Position numbers and translations under genes: made by a program
The notes under the pieces: model-generated
Told to the model about the DNA's origin: nothing
The model's input: only the letters and a program-made list of their open reading frames with translations
Databases searched by the model: none
Origin: an uncultured Dialister sp.
GTDB taxonomy: Bacteria; Bacillota; Negativicutes; Veillonellales; Dialisteraceae
DNA length: 35,302 nucleotides
Direction: 5' to 3'
Assembly: GCA_900314595.1 (NCBI GenBank)
Contig: OMVW01000016.1
Span: 1-35,302, forward strand
In this document: positions 16,122 through 23,262 of the stretch, piece by piece
Layout of the letters: each line of letters begins with the position of its first letter
How positions within the stretch are numbered: position 1 is the stretch's first letter

Positions 16122-16405
16122 TCACCAGTTTTCATATCTTTTTCCCGTATCCAGCTGATTCAGCGTCTTTATTTCCTCATCGGTGAGATCAAAATCAAAG
16201 AGGTCCAGATCTTCTTTGATATATTCCGGTTTATCGATGCCCGGAATCACGATGTATCCGGACTCGAGCTGCCAGCGTAGGATGATCCGGGCAGGCGATC
16301 TGCCATATTTTTCCGCCAGCCGCCGGACCGCCGGATGATTCAGACTGTCCTTCGTATGACCCCTTCCGCCTAAAGGATAGTAGGACTCGATCACCACACC
16401 GGCCT
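16122..16405 (-). pseudogene. Aldo/keto reductase, C-terminal fragment
   Basis: The frame encodes AGVVIESYYPLGGRGHT, then SPARIILRWQLESGYIVIPG and the DFDLTDEEIKTLNQLDTGKR end, all typical of the last third of aldo/keto reductases. The N-terminal barrel with the catalytic Tyr/Lys is missing, and an in-frame TAG lies directly before AGVVIES. No ribosome-binding site precedes it. A hairpin-heptad repeat module (16451-16538) begins about 45 bp upstream of the break, so loss of the 5' part may involve repeat-mediated rearrangement. Confidence 0.85.
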
Positions 16406-16450
16406 AGGTATTGTAGTGCAGGAAAAGCTTCAAATCGCCTCACCCCTGCG

Positions 16451-16538
16451 GTCTGTGCAAAAGCCCCATATATCATCGACGGCCGAAAGGCCGCCACCAT
16501 CACGAATCACGAACCACGAATCACGATTCACGATTGGC
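16451..16538. repeat. Hairpin and TTCGTGA-type heptad module
   Basis: Tail GTCTGTGCAAAAGCCCC, hairpin GGCCGAAAGGCC (16481-16492) and an array of CACGAAT/CACGAAC/CACGATT heptads (about 16500-16536). On the minus strand the array points from the helicase terminator to the hairpin. Confidence 0.85.
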
Positions 16539-16544
16539 ACAAAT

Positions 16545-16574
16545 CAAAAACGGCACAGATGTCTCTGTACCGTT
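16545..16574 (-). terminator. Terminator of the DEAD-box helicase gene
   Basis: Imperfect hairpin AAACGGTACAGA/TCTGTGCCGTTT (16574-16548) followed by T residues on the minus strand, 10 bp after the stop codon. Confidence 0.85.
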
Positions 16575-16583
16575 TCGTGAAAC

Positions 16584-17849
16584 TCATTTCTTCTTCGACA
16601 GTTTTTCCGCTTTCTTTTTCTGTCTCATATTCTTGCCCTTATGGCCCAGGGCTTTGTGTTCTTTCTTCTTCGTAGGCTTGTACATGCCGGGAGTGACCAC
16701 TTTTTTCGCCGGGCGGCCCGACCGTACTTTCCTTATATTTCCTTTTTCATCATATTTCGTGATGGTTTCGGAAATAGATTTTTCCAGTTTCCTTAAAAGA
16801 AGTGCGTCTTCCGGGGTAGCATAGGTGATGGCAATGCCCTTTGTGCCTGCCCGGCCGGTGCGGCCTATGCGGTGGATGTAGTATTCCAGATTTCTCGGGA
16901 TGTCGTAGTTGAAGACGTGAGTAATGCCTTCCACGTCCAGTCCCCGGGCAGCAATATCGGAAGCCACAAGGATCTGGATTTTTGCTTTTTCAAATTCACG
17001 GATCACCTGATTCCGCTGGCCCTGGCTCATATCTCCATGAATTTCATCAGTGATGAAATCTGTTTCTTCCTGGAGTCTTCCTGCAATTTCATGGGCTTCT
17101 TCCCTTGTATTGCAGAAAACCACCGCCATATATGGATTCATCTGTTCCAGATGTTTCACGAGAAGTTTGAATTTCTTCGGTTTCGTCGTTTCATAGACCC
17201 GCTGCTCCACGGTGGAGGCAGCTGGTTTTTCCGCTACGTCCACGATAGCAGGGTGTTTCATGTATTTCCTTGCCAGGCGCACCGCATCATCGGGCATGGT
17301 GGCTGAAAAGAGGAGGAGCTGCCGTTTTTTCGGCGTTTCATCGATGAGGGTTTCTATATCTTCCCGGAAACCGTTGGCCAGCATCTGGTCCGCTTCATCG
17401 AGAATGACGGTCTTCACATTGGAAAGATCGAGGCTCTTCCTGCGGATATGGTCAAGCAGGCGGCCCGGGGTGCCGATGATGAAGTGGGGATCTCTCTTCA
17501 ATTTCTGCAGCTGGTTCTCAATGGTCCTTCCGCCGATGATATCCACCGCATCGATTCCTTCCTGAATGGCAAAGGGGCGGAGCACGTCAAAGACCTGCTT
17601 ACTAAGTTCCCGGGTAGGTGTCATCACCAGGACCTGGGTAAAGCCGTTCTTTTTGTCTACCCGCTGCAGGGTGGGCAGGAGGTAGGCCAGGGTCTTGCCG
17701 GTACCGGTCTGGGAACGGCCGATGAGGTCTTTCCCTTTGAAAATCGATGGAATCGCTGCCTGCTGGATGGGTGTGGGAATCTTGATTCCCTGGGTTTTCA
17801 GAAGGGAAGCCAGACTTTCCGCCACCCCGAGTGCTGCAAATGCGTTCAT
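16584..17849 (-). CDS. DEAD-box ATP-dependent RNA helicase
   Basis: A 421-residue cytosolic helicase that unwinds short RNA duplexes, probably in ribosome assembly or RNA decay. Motifs in order are the Q motif (IPTPIQQAAIP), motif I SQTGTGKT (46-53), PTREL, TPGR, DEAD (151-154), SAT (182-184), then ARGLD and HRIGRTGR in the second RecA domain. The C-terminal about 45 residues are strongly basic (KKKEHKALGHKGKNMRQKKKAEKLSKKK), a likely RNA-binding tail. AGGAGGAAAC precedes the ATG. A TGA-TATAAT extended -10 lies at 17895-17900, and the leader contains the palindrome AATACGTATT. CshA- or CshB-like function is possible, but the subfamily is not resolved. Confidence 0.93.
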   Translation of the reverse strand: MNAFAALGVAESLASLLKTQGIKIPTPIQQAAIPSIFKGKDLIGRSQTGTGKTLAYLLPTLQRVDKKNGFTQVLVMTPTRELSKQVFDVLRPFAIQEGIDAVDIIGGRTIENQLQKLKRDPHFIIGTPGRLLDHIRRKSLDLSNVKTVILDEADQMLANGFREDIETLIDETPKKRQLLLFSATMPDDAVRLARKYMKHPAIVDVAEKPAASTVEQRVYETTKPKKFKLLVKHLEQMNPYMAVVFCNTREEAHEIAGRLQEETDFITDEIHGDMSQGQRNQVIREFEKAKIQILVASDIAARGLDVEGITHVFNYDIPRNLEYYIHRIGRTGRAGTKGIAITYATPEDALLLRKLEKSISETITKYDEKGNIRKVRSGRPAKKVVTPGMYKPTKKKEHKALGHKGKNMRQKKKAEKLSKKK

Positions 17850-17983
17850 GTTTCCTCCTAATCAATGCGAGTAAATACGTATTACTTTTATTCCATTATA
17901 TCATGGATAGTTATCGGTTCGCAGTTACCAGTTGTCCTACAAAAAATGATAACTGCAGGATGGACATGAAATAAATATTTTCT

Positions 17984-18056
17984 GCGGCGCCTTTATTCTG
18001 CTGCGCCGCACCTCCCCGACACCCCCGGGATTCCCGATACTCCCGAGATTCCCGAT
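17984..18056 (-). repeat. Hairpin and 9-nt array module downstream of the tRNA operon
   Basis: Hairpin GCGGCGC/GCGCCGC (17984-18009) and an array of CCCGANNCC-like words (18012-18056). Read on the minus strand, the G-rich array comes first, then GAGGTG, then the hairpin, just past the tRNA terminator. Confidence 0.8.
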
Positions 18057-18102
18057 TTAAAAGTTTCTGAAACAGGATGCATATCCGGCTGCCATCTGAA
18101 AA

Positions 18103-18140
18103 AGACATTAAAAAACTCCCGGGACTTATGTCTCGAGAGT
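18103..18140 (-). terminator. Terminator of the tRNA operon
   Basis: On the minus strand AACTCTCGAGAC-ATAA-GTCCCGGGAGTT forms a 12-bp stem with one mismatch and one wobble, followed by TTTTT. It lies 13 bp past the last tRNA. Confidence 0.85.
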
Positions 18141-18152
18141 TTCAATTTCTAG

Positions 18153-18237
18153 TGGTGCGGTCGGAGAGATTTGAACTCTCACGGATTACTCCACTACCGC
18201 CTGAAGATAGCGCGTCTGCCAGTTCCGCCACGACCGC
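18153..18237 (-). tRNA. tRNA-Leu (CAG)
   Basis: Full cloverleaf with a long variable arm and encoded CCA (18153-18155). Anticodon stem CTATC/GGTAG with loop TTCAGGC gives CAG. Last tRNA of the operon. Confidence 0.95.
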
Positions 18238-18272
18238 ATATGCAATTGTAGCACCGGAAACTAGAAATTAAG

Positions 18273-18358
18273 TGGTGCGGCTGGTGAGACTTGAACTCAC
18301 ACGATCGAAAGATCACTACCCCCTCAAAGTAGCGCGTCTGCCATTCCGCCACAGCCGC
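18273..18358 (-). tRNA. tRNA-Leu (GAG)
   Basis: Cloverleaf with a long variable arm and encoded CCA. Anticodon stem CTACT/GGTAG with loop TTGAGGG gives GAG. It is closely similar to the neighbouring Leu(CAG) gene, suggesting local duplication. Confidence 0.95.
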
Positions 18359-18363
18359 ATATA

Positions 18364-18439
18364 TGGTGCCTCAGAACGGAATCGAACCGTTGACACAAGG
18401 ATTTTCAGTCCTTTGCTCTACCAACTGAGCTACCGAGGC
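18364..18439 (-). tRNA. tRNA-Phe (GAA)
   Basis: Begins GCCTCGG and ends with CCA. The anticodon loop CTGAAAA gives GAA. Confidence 0.96.
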
Positions 18440-18447
18440 AAATTAAG

Positions 18448-18524
18448 TGGCGACCCGGATCAGATTTGAACTGACGATCTCCGCCGTGACAGGGCGGCAT
18501 GTTAGACCACTACACCACCGGGCC
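18448..18524 (-). tRNA. tRNA-Asp (GTC)
   Basis: Begins GGCCCGG with encoded CCA. Anticodon stem CCGCC/GGCGG with loop CTGTCAC gives GTC. Confidence 0.96.
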
Positions 18525-18527
18525 GTT

Positions 18528-18603
18528 TGGTGGGCGATAACAGGATCGAACTGCTGACATTCTGCTTGTAAGGCAGACGCTCTCCCAGCTGAGCTAATCG
18601 CCC
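18528..18603 (-). tRNA. tRNA-Val (TAC)
   Basis: Begins GGGCGAT with encoded CCA. Anticodon stem TCTGC/GCAGA with loop CTTACAA gives TAC. Confidence 0.96.
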
Positions 18604-18607
18604 ATAT

Positions 18608-18682
18608 TGGTGACCTGTGCGAGATTCGAACTCGCGAACCCGCCGTGAAAGGGCGGTGTCTTAACCACTTGACGAACAGGCC
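18608..18682 (-). tRNA. tRNA-Glu (TTC)
   Basis: Begins GGCCTGT with encoded CCA. Anticodon stem CCGCC/GGCGG with loop CTTTCAC gives TTC. Confidence 0.96.
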
Positions 18683-18688
18683 ACATAA

Positions 18689-18764
18689 TGGTGATCCATC
18701 CGCGACTCGAACGCGGGACACCTTGATTAAAAGTCAAGTGCTCTACCGACTGAGCTAATGGATC
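18689..18764 (-). tRNA. tRNA-Lys (TTT)
   Basis: Begins GATCCAT with encoded CCA. Anticodon stem CTTGA/TCAAG with loop CTTTTAA gives TTT. Confidence 0.96.
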
Positions 18765-18766
18765 AT

Positions 18767-18841
18767 TGGCAGGGGTAGTAGGATTCGAACCTACGGATGA
18801 CGGAGTCAGAGTCCGTTGCCTTACCGCTTGGCGATACCCCT
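18767..18841 (-). tRNA. tRNA-Gln (CTG)
   Basis: Acceptor stem AGGGGTA/TACCCCT with discriminator G and encoded CCA. Anticodon stem ACGGA/TCCGT with loop CTCTGAC gives CTG. Confidence 0.94.
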
Positions 18842-18842
18842 A

Positions 18843-18918
18843 TGGCTCCTGAAGCAGGGTTCGAACCTGCGACATCGTGATTAACAGTCACGCGCTCTAC
18901 CGGCTGAGCTATTCAGGA
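18843..18918 (-). tRNA. tRNA-Asn (GTT)
   Basis: Begins TCCTGAA with encoded CCA. Anticodon stem CGTGA/TCACG with loop CTGTTAA gives GTT. Confidence 0.96.
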
Positions 18919-18954
18919 ATCTATAGTAACATCCATTTCGGATGGAACTAACAA

Positions 18955-19029
18955 TGGAGCGGAAAACGGGACTCGAACCCGCGACCCCAACCTTGGCAAG
19001 GTTGTGCTCTACCACTGAGCTACTTCCGC
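18955..19029 (-). tRNA. tRNA-Gly (GCC)
   Basis: Begins GCGGAAG with encoded CCA. Anticodon stem CAACC/GGTTG with loop TTGCCAA gives GCC. First tRNA of the operon. The spacer to tRNA-Asn contains a small hairpin (TCCAT/ATGGA) that may guide processing. Confidence 0.96.
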
Positions 19030-19049
19030 ATGTGTTAGCAACGATATTT

Positions 19050-19077
19050 ATTATAACATCGTTTTGACTTTTGTCAA
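19050..19077 (-). promoter_or_regulatory. tRNA operon promoter P1 (proximal)
   Basis: TTGACA (19072-19077), a 16-bp spacer, TATAAT (19050-19055) on the minus strand. A perfect match to consensus boxes. Confidence 0.9.
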
Positions 19078-19133
19078 GTCTCTTTTGAAATTTTATTTCG
19101 TGAAGAGATTTAACTCTCAACGTCATGTCCTAG

Positions 19134-19162
19134 ATTTTAGCACAATGTGTTTTTCTTGTCAA
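19134..19162 (-). promoter_or_regulatory. tRNA operon promoter P2
   Basis: TTGACA (19157-19162), a 17-bp spacer ending TGC, then TAAAAT (19134-19139) on the minus strand. Confidence 0.8.
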
Positions 19163-19228
19163 CAGTAAGTTTCTATTCCGTCAGGATTCACTCACCGTCA
19201 CCGGACATTCCGCTGTGCGACGAGAGTT

Positions 19229-19257
19229 ATTATATACTATCTCCTTTCCTTTTGCAA
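19229..19257 (-). promoter_or_regulatory. tRNA operon promoter P3 (distal)
   Basis: TTGCAA (19252-19257), a 17-bp spacer, TATAAT (19229-19234) on the minus strand. Confidence 0.75.
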
Positions 19258-19319
19258 GGGAATTTATGGAAATATTTTTGTAGAACTTTCCTCGGAAAGA
19301 GAAGCTTCAATTAGAATAA

Positions 19320-19880
19320 CTTTTGTTTCGGGGATATCGGGGTGATCGGGGCAATCGGGACTGTCGGGAAGGTGCGCCGCTCCCGCGGCGCGAGTATATA
19401 TGGTGCTTTGCACAGGCTGGGTGGAAATGCCCGTCCCTGGTATTCCCGGCTGTATAAATCATATGTATTCCTGACAGCCTTTGTTTCGGGGATATCGGGG
19501 TGGTCGGGGTTATCGGGGCTGTCGGGAAGGTGTCGCCGCTCCCGCGGCGCAAGTATGTATGGGAAATGCGTCCTTTCGATTACCCGGGTTTGCATGAGCT
19601 TTTCGGTCCAAAGGACCGGCTGGCCTGTTTTCCTCCCGGCCCGAAGGGCCGGATATGGTTTTATGAAGCAAATCGTCATCCCCCGCCTGTGTACATTCCC
19701 CCTATATAACGGCTGCCGCATCAGCGGCAGCACCTTCCCGATAACCCCGAGATGCCCGAGACCCCCGACAACCCCGATTCAAAAGTTTTTTATTAATATA
19801 AATTTAAAAATGAGCGCCCCTATTATTTCAGGCGCCCACCTTCACGAATCACGAATCACGAACAACGAATCACGAAAATC
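19320..19880. repeat. Repeat island with four hairpin-array modules
   Basis: No gene. Modules: 19320-19418 (plus; 9-nt TCGGGGNNA array, GGGAAGGTG, hairpin GCGCCGCTCCCGCGGCGC, TATATATGG tail); 19479-19570 (plus; same design and near-identical hairpin); 19685-19785 (inverted; tail, hairpin CTGCCGCATCAGCGGCAG, array, GATTCAAAAG edge); and 19814-19877 (inverted; TTCGTGA heptads). Between them lie two extra hairpins, GGTCC/GGACC and CCGGCCCGAAGGGCCGG, around 19600-19655. The last module sits past the LarC-like stop codon and could terminate that operon. Confidence 0.8.
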
Positions 19881-19918
19881 GCAATTGACTCAAATCCTCA
19901 GAACGAAAGATGTATCAA

Positions 19919-20698
19919 TTAAATCTCTAATCCACTATCCACCCCAAATACCTTCAGATGCCTGCTGAAGATGGATTCTCCCCGGTCATTGAAGTAGCCC
20001 AGGTATTCGGTGACTGTATTGTCCCCCGTCGGTTTTTCCGCGCTGGAGGAGCCATAGGCCGTCTTGTCGGCCAGGAACCGGCTGTCCATGGGCAGGAAGG
20101 CTGCGGAGAGGCCCTGGAGCATGGCTGCCGCAAAGGGATGGATTTCTTCCACGTCCACCGGTGTGCCGGAGGTGGAGACTGCATCGGTCAATATGGCATT
20201 GTTCGCCCTTCCTGCTTCGGTCCTTCCTTCGGTGATGGAGAATGGAACGGTGAAGAGGCTTTCTATTTCCAGATAGTCCAGGCAGCAGAGGAAAAGATAG
20301 AGGGACGTGAGATTTTCTTCGGCCACGTTGATTCGCCGAAGGTCTACGATATCCGACGGGATTTCATCGATGGCATCCGATGCTCCGCCGCAGAGGCAGG
20401 AGAAGACTTTCCAGCCGATGCTCTCCCATTCCGGTTCTGTCTTTGTGCATATTTCCTTCCAGATGCGGAAGATATCCCCCTGTTTGAGGAGGAGCGGTTT
20501 CTCCCCGCTGGGCGGAATGTGGAAATAGTGGGCCGACACCCGGGCCTTCGGATTCGGCTTTTCGATGAAGTTCACCGGAAGGCCTGCTTCTTCCAGCTTC
20601 GATTTCAGGTATACCGGAGGCACGCCCATATCGATGAGTCCGCCAATCAGCATATCCGGCGTGAGTTTCCCGTAACATTTGATAAAAAGTGCTTTCAT
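19919..20698 (-). CDS. Divergent LarC-like protein (DUF111 family)
   Basis: A 259-residue protein. The N-terminus (MKALFIKCYGKLTPDMLIGGLIDMGVPPVYL) follows the LarC pattern, and LDYLEIESLFTVPFSITEG matches the later LarC block around its DYLGIE segment. LarC inserts nickel into the pincer nucleotide cofactor of lactate racemase in a CTP-dependent step. Here the usual His-rich loop is absent, and the HFHEVGAVDS motif is replaced by CGGASDAIDEIPSD, so metal chemistry may be altered or lost. ATG overlaps the TAA of the upstream CobT-like gene by one base (TAATG), so it is coupled to the cobamide genes. A role in nicotinate-nucleotide or cobamide metabolism is inference. Confidence 0.7.
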   Translation of the reverse strand: MKALFIKCYGKLTPDMLIGGLIDMGVPPVYLKSKLEEAGLPVNFIEKPNPKARVSAHYFHIPPSGEKPLLLKQGDIFRIWKEICTKTEPEWESIGWKVFSCLCGGASDAIDEIPSDIVDLRRINVAEENLTSLYLFLCCLDYLEIESLFTVPFSITEGRTEAGRANNAILTDAVSTSGTPVDVEEIHPFAAAMLQGLSAAFLPMDSRFLADKTAYGSSSAEKPTGDNTVTEYLGYFNDRGESIFSRHLKVFGVDSGLEI

Positions 20699-21717
20699 TA
20701 CTTCACGTCCTCTCTCTGGCGTCCTTTGCCCGGGCCGTCAACGGCCACTGCCACATCGGCAGTGCCAAAGGTTTTCATCTGGTTCAGCATATCGATGGCT
20801 GCATCCAGTACGGAAAGCCCCAGGGCGGAGCCATATCCTTCTGCTTCTGTGAAATCATAATGGAGGAACGCTTTCATGCCCATCTTCTGCATCTGCATCT
20901 GATGGACCGGTTCCTCATAATAAACCGATGGAAATACGAAATTTTTAATTTCCGGATACACGGTAACGGCTGCAAGGACCGCTGCTCCGGTCACTGCATT
21001 GTCAAAAACCACCATCATTCTGTTTTTGGCAGCTTCCACTACAAATCCGAAGAGGGCTGCAATTTCCGCCGAACCCACTTCCGCCAGATTCCCTACCGGA
21101 TTTTCCGCAAAATTTCCTACTCCGTAGAGTTTCAGGGAAAAGCCTCCTTTGGCGGAAACTTTCATCAGATCTTCCTTCATGATGGAAGCTGTGACCGCCA
21201 GGGCGGAAAGGGGATACCGTTCCCCTATATTTCCAAGGCCTACGGCCTGGATGCCCTGTCCTGCCAGCGTTTTTGCCACGGACATGCCCAGGGTAATGGC
21301 CCCTTTCACTACTTCATCATCCATGGCCGGATGGCCGTGATGGGTACCGTGGATCATTTTTTTCGAAAGAATGCCTTCGATATCGGAAGTATCCTTTTCA
21401 AGACCTGCATCGATGAGGTAAACCGGTGCTTCCAGCTGACGGGCAATGACATTCACCGGCCCGTACCCCTGGGCCACCAGCTTCATTTCATCATGGGAGA
21501 GCTGGCCTTTCGTCTTGTTTTCACCATCTACCGCCGTATCTCCGCCGAAGATGACGATTGCCTTATTGAGGTAGGAAGGCTTCACTTCTCTTGTAATTCC
21601 GGCTATGCGGACTGCTATTTCCTCCAGTTTTCCCAGGGAATGAATCGGTTTGATGAGATTATCCACATAGAGCTGGCAGGCTTTCATGATATTTTCGTCA
21701 AGACTTGGGATATTCAT
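20698..21717 (-). CDS. arsB: Second, divergent CobT-family protein (ArsB-like)
   Basis: A 339-residue paralogue of nicotinate-nucleotide:dimethylbenzimidazole phosphoribosyltransferase. It keeps the overall CobT layout (IHSLGKLEEIAVRIAGI at the start, a GHPAMDDEVVKGAITLGM helix, GLGNIGERYPLSALAV, and EAEGYGSALGLSVLDAA at the end with the equivalent of the catalytic Glu). The ADHGV-type loop has become GGDTAVDGE, and the GEMGISNTT motif is lost. Tandem CobT paralogues in Negativicutes form ArsAB, which attaches phenol or p-cresol to ribose phosphate for phenolic cobamides. I chose the ATG at 21717 after GGGGGTGAAAGC; it overlaps the upstream TGA (ATGA). Which gene is arsA or arsB is assigned by order only. 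Confidence 0.7.
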   Translation of the reverse strand: MNIPSLDENIMKACQLYVDNLIKPIHSLGKLEEIAVRIAGITREVKPSYLNKAIVIFGGDTAVDGENKTKGQLSHDEMKLVAQGYGPVNVIARQLEAPVYLIDAGLEKDTSDIEGILSKKMIHGTHHGHPAMDDEVVKGAITLGMSVAKTLAGQGIQAVGLGNIGERYPLSALAVTASIMKEDLMKVSAKGGFSLKLYGVGNFAENPVGNLAEVGSAEIAALFGFVVEAAKNRMMVVFDNAVTGAAVLAAVTVYPEIKNFVFPSVYYEEPVHQMQMQKMGMKAFLHYDFTEAEGYGSALGLSVLDAAIDMLNQMKTFGTADVAVAVDGPGKGRQREDVK

Positions 21718-22766
21718 GCTTTCACCCCCGCTTCCTCTTTTGTGGCGCATTCCCGGAATACGGAAAGGGCATAGTCAAACATTTTCGTCTGGATACCGGC
21801 GCCTATGGATTCTCCCAGGCGGAAATCCAGATCGATGTATTCGGTAAGTCCCAGGGCGGCCAGGGATTTCTTGTGTGCCTGTTCCAGGGACAGATGAGAA
21901 GCCATGAGGTATTTCACGGACAGCGGAGCGAGAGCCTTTGCGATAAAAGCGCTGGCCGTCGTATTGAATCCGTCAATGATGGTCATGGCATGGCCTGCGG
22001 CCGCTCCCAGAATGACTCCTGTCATGCAGCCGAATTCAAAGCCTCCCACTTTGGAGAGGACATCGATCCCGTCCTTCGGGTCCGGATGGTTCACGTCCAT
22101 GGCCGTCTGCACCACTTCCACCTTGTGAAGAAGGCGTTCGTCGGAAATATTGGTGCCTCTTCCCGTGACTTCCGCTGCGTTCCAGTGGTTGAAAGTCCCC
22201 AGGATGCAGGCGGAAGAAGTGGTATTGGAAATACCCATTTCACCGATGGTAAAAACTTTATAACCTTCCGATACTTTCTGCTGCGCAATTTCAATGCCTG
22301 TCTCGATGGAGCGGATGGCTTCGCCCCTCGTCATGGCCGGTCCCTGTGTGATATCCTTCGTGCCCCAGGCAATTTTTCTGTTCAAAAGACCCTTCACCCT
22401 GGACATATCCGCATTGATGCCCATATCCACGACTACCATATCTGCCCCGCCATAATATGCCATAGCATTGGCAGCAGCTCCTTTTGTTTCACAATAGGCC
22501 CTTGTCATACCGATGGTCGTGGCCTGGGGATAGGCAGAAACGCCCTGCGCATAGACTCCGTGGTCTGCGCAGGCAATGACGGTGCAGCATTTGGGAATCG
22601 ATGGTACTGCTTCTCCTGTAATCCCTGCAAACTGGGTCACCATGGCTTCCATTTTTCCCAGGTTCCCCATGCCCAGATACAGGTCCTGCCATCTCTGAGC
22701 GGCTTTTTCCATAGCCTCCTCATCCAGCGGCCGGATCGCATCCAGCGTCGTATCCAGTAAACCCAT
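21714..22766 (-). CDS. arsA: CobT-family phosphoribosyltransferase (ArsA-like)
   Basis: A 350-residue cytosolic enzyme expected to transfer ribose phosphate from nicotinate mononucleotide to the lower base of a cobamide. CobT signatures are well kept: GNLGKMEAMVTQFAGI, CADHGVYAQGVSAYP, GEMGISNTTSSACIL, KVGGFEFGCMTG, and FRLGESIGAG with the catalytic-type Glu near the C-terminus. With the adjacent divergent paralogue it matches the ArsAB arrangement of Sporomusa ovata, which makes phenolyl and p-cresolyl cobamides; ordinary benzimidazole activation by one subunit remains possible. AAGGAGGAATTC precedes the ATG. It is the first gene of a coupled three-gene operon. A promoter and palindrome lie just upstream, and no cobalamin riboswitch is visible. 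Confidence 0.8.
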   Translation of the reverse strand: MGLLDTTLDAIRPLDEEAMEKAAQRWQDLYLGMGNLGKMEAMVTQFAGITGEAVPSIPKCCTVIACADHGVYAQGVSAYPQATTIGMTRAYCETKGAAANAMAYYGGADMVVVDMGINADMSRVKGLLNRKIAWGTKDITQGPAMTRGEAIRSIETGIEIAQQKVSEGYKVFTIGEMGISNTTSSACILGTFNHWNAAEVTGRGTNISDERLLHKVEVVQTAMDVNHPDPKDGIDVLSKVGGFEFGCMTGVILGAAAGHAMTIIDGFNTTASAFIAKALAPLSVKYLMASHLSLEQAHKKSLAALGLTEYIDLDFRLGESIGAGIQTKMFDYALSVFRECATKEEAGVKA

Positions 22767-22802
22767 GAATTCCTCCTTATATTTTAGTTAGATTTATCTT
22801 AA

Positions 22803-22833
22803 ATGTATAGTCACATACATATTTATTATATCA
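22803..22833 (-). promoter_or_regulatory. Extended -10 promoter with palindrome over the start site (arsAB operon)
   Basis: TATAAT (22825-22830), preceded on the minus strand by TGA. The inverted repeat ATGTAT-AGTCAC-ATACAT (22803-22820) covers the predicted transcription start, which fits a repressor operator. Confidence 0.5.
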
Positions 22834-22876
22834 TGAGTGAACGTTTCTATGGCCTGTATTCATCATTTTCAATAAA

Positions 22877-23098
22877 CTTTTGTTTCGGGAAAATCGGGAA
22901 TCACGGGAATACCGGGAGACTCGTGAAGGCGGGCGCCTGAAATCATATGGGCGCCTTTTATATTTTTAACTGCTCTCCTTTTGCAATTTTTACAAATAAA
23001 AACGAAAAGGGCATTTCATCCCCGTCTGTGCAAATTCCCCATATCAATTCGTGCCGCAGGAGCGCCACACCTTCCCGACAGCCCCGAAACAAAAGTCC
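22877..23098. repeat. Two facing repeat modules between divergent genes
   Basis: Module 22877-22960 (plus): CTTTTGTTTCGGG edge, 9-nt array, CGTGAAGGCG, hairpin GGGCGCC/GGGCGCC-type (22931-22955), then TTTTATATTTTT. Module 23024-23095 (inverted): tail GTCTGTGCAAATTCCCC, degraded hairpin, a short array and the edge CGAAACAAAAG. Neither follows a gene, so these copies are not simply gene terminators. Confidence 0.75.
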
Positions 23099-23173
23099 TC
23101 CACCATCCAGCTGCCTTTCATTCAAAAAAACAATTCATAAAATGAATCCATAGTAACTATCTGAAACAAACAG

Positions 23174-23202
23174 TTGTCACTCAAAAAATAAGTTTTTATA
23201 AT
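23174..23202 (+). promoter_or_regulatory. Promoter of the aldehyde dehydrogenase gene
   Basis: TTGTCA (23174-23179), a 17-bp A/T-rich spacer, TATAAT (23197-23202). Confidence 0.82.
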
Positions 23203-23262
23203 AAATATATACAGGATGGAGCCTCAGTACCCCGGCTTTCATCCAAAAAGGAGGTTCATCAC

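Noticed and set aside
18443..18721. Open frame inside the tRNA cluster
   Set aside because: It is simply translated tRNA sequence.
22770..22860. Cobalamin riboswitch before the arsAB operon
   Set aside because: The leader is short and AT-rich, and I find no conserved B12-box sequence or stem set.
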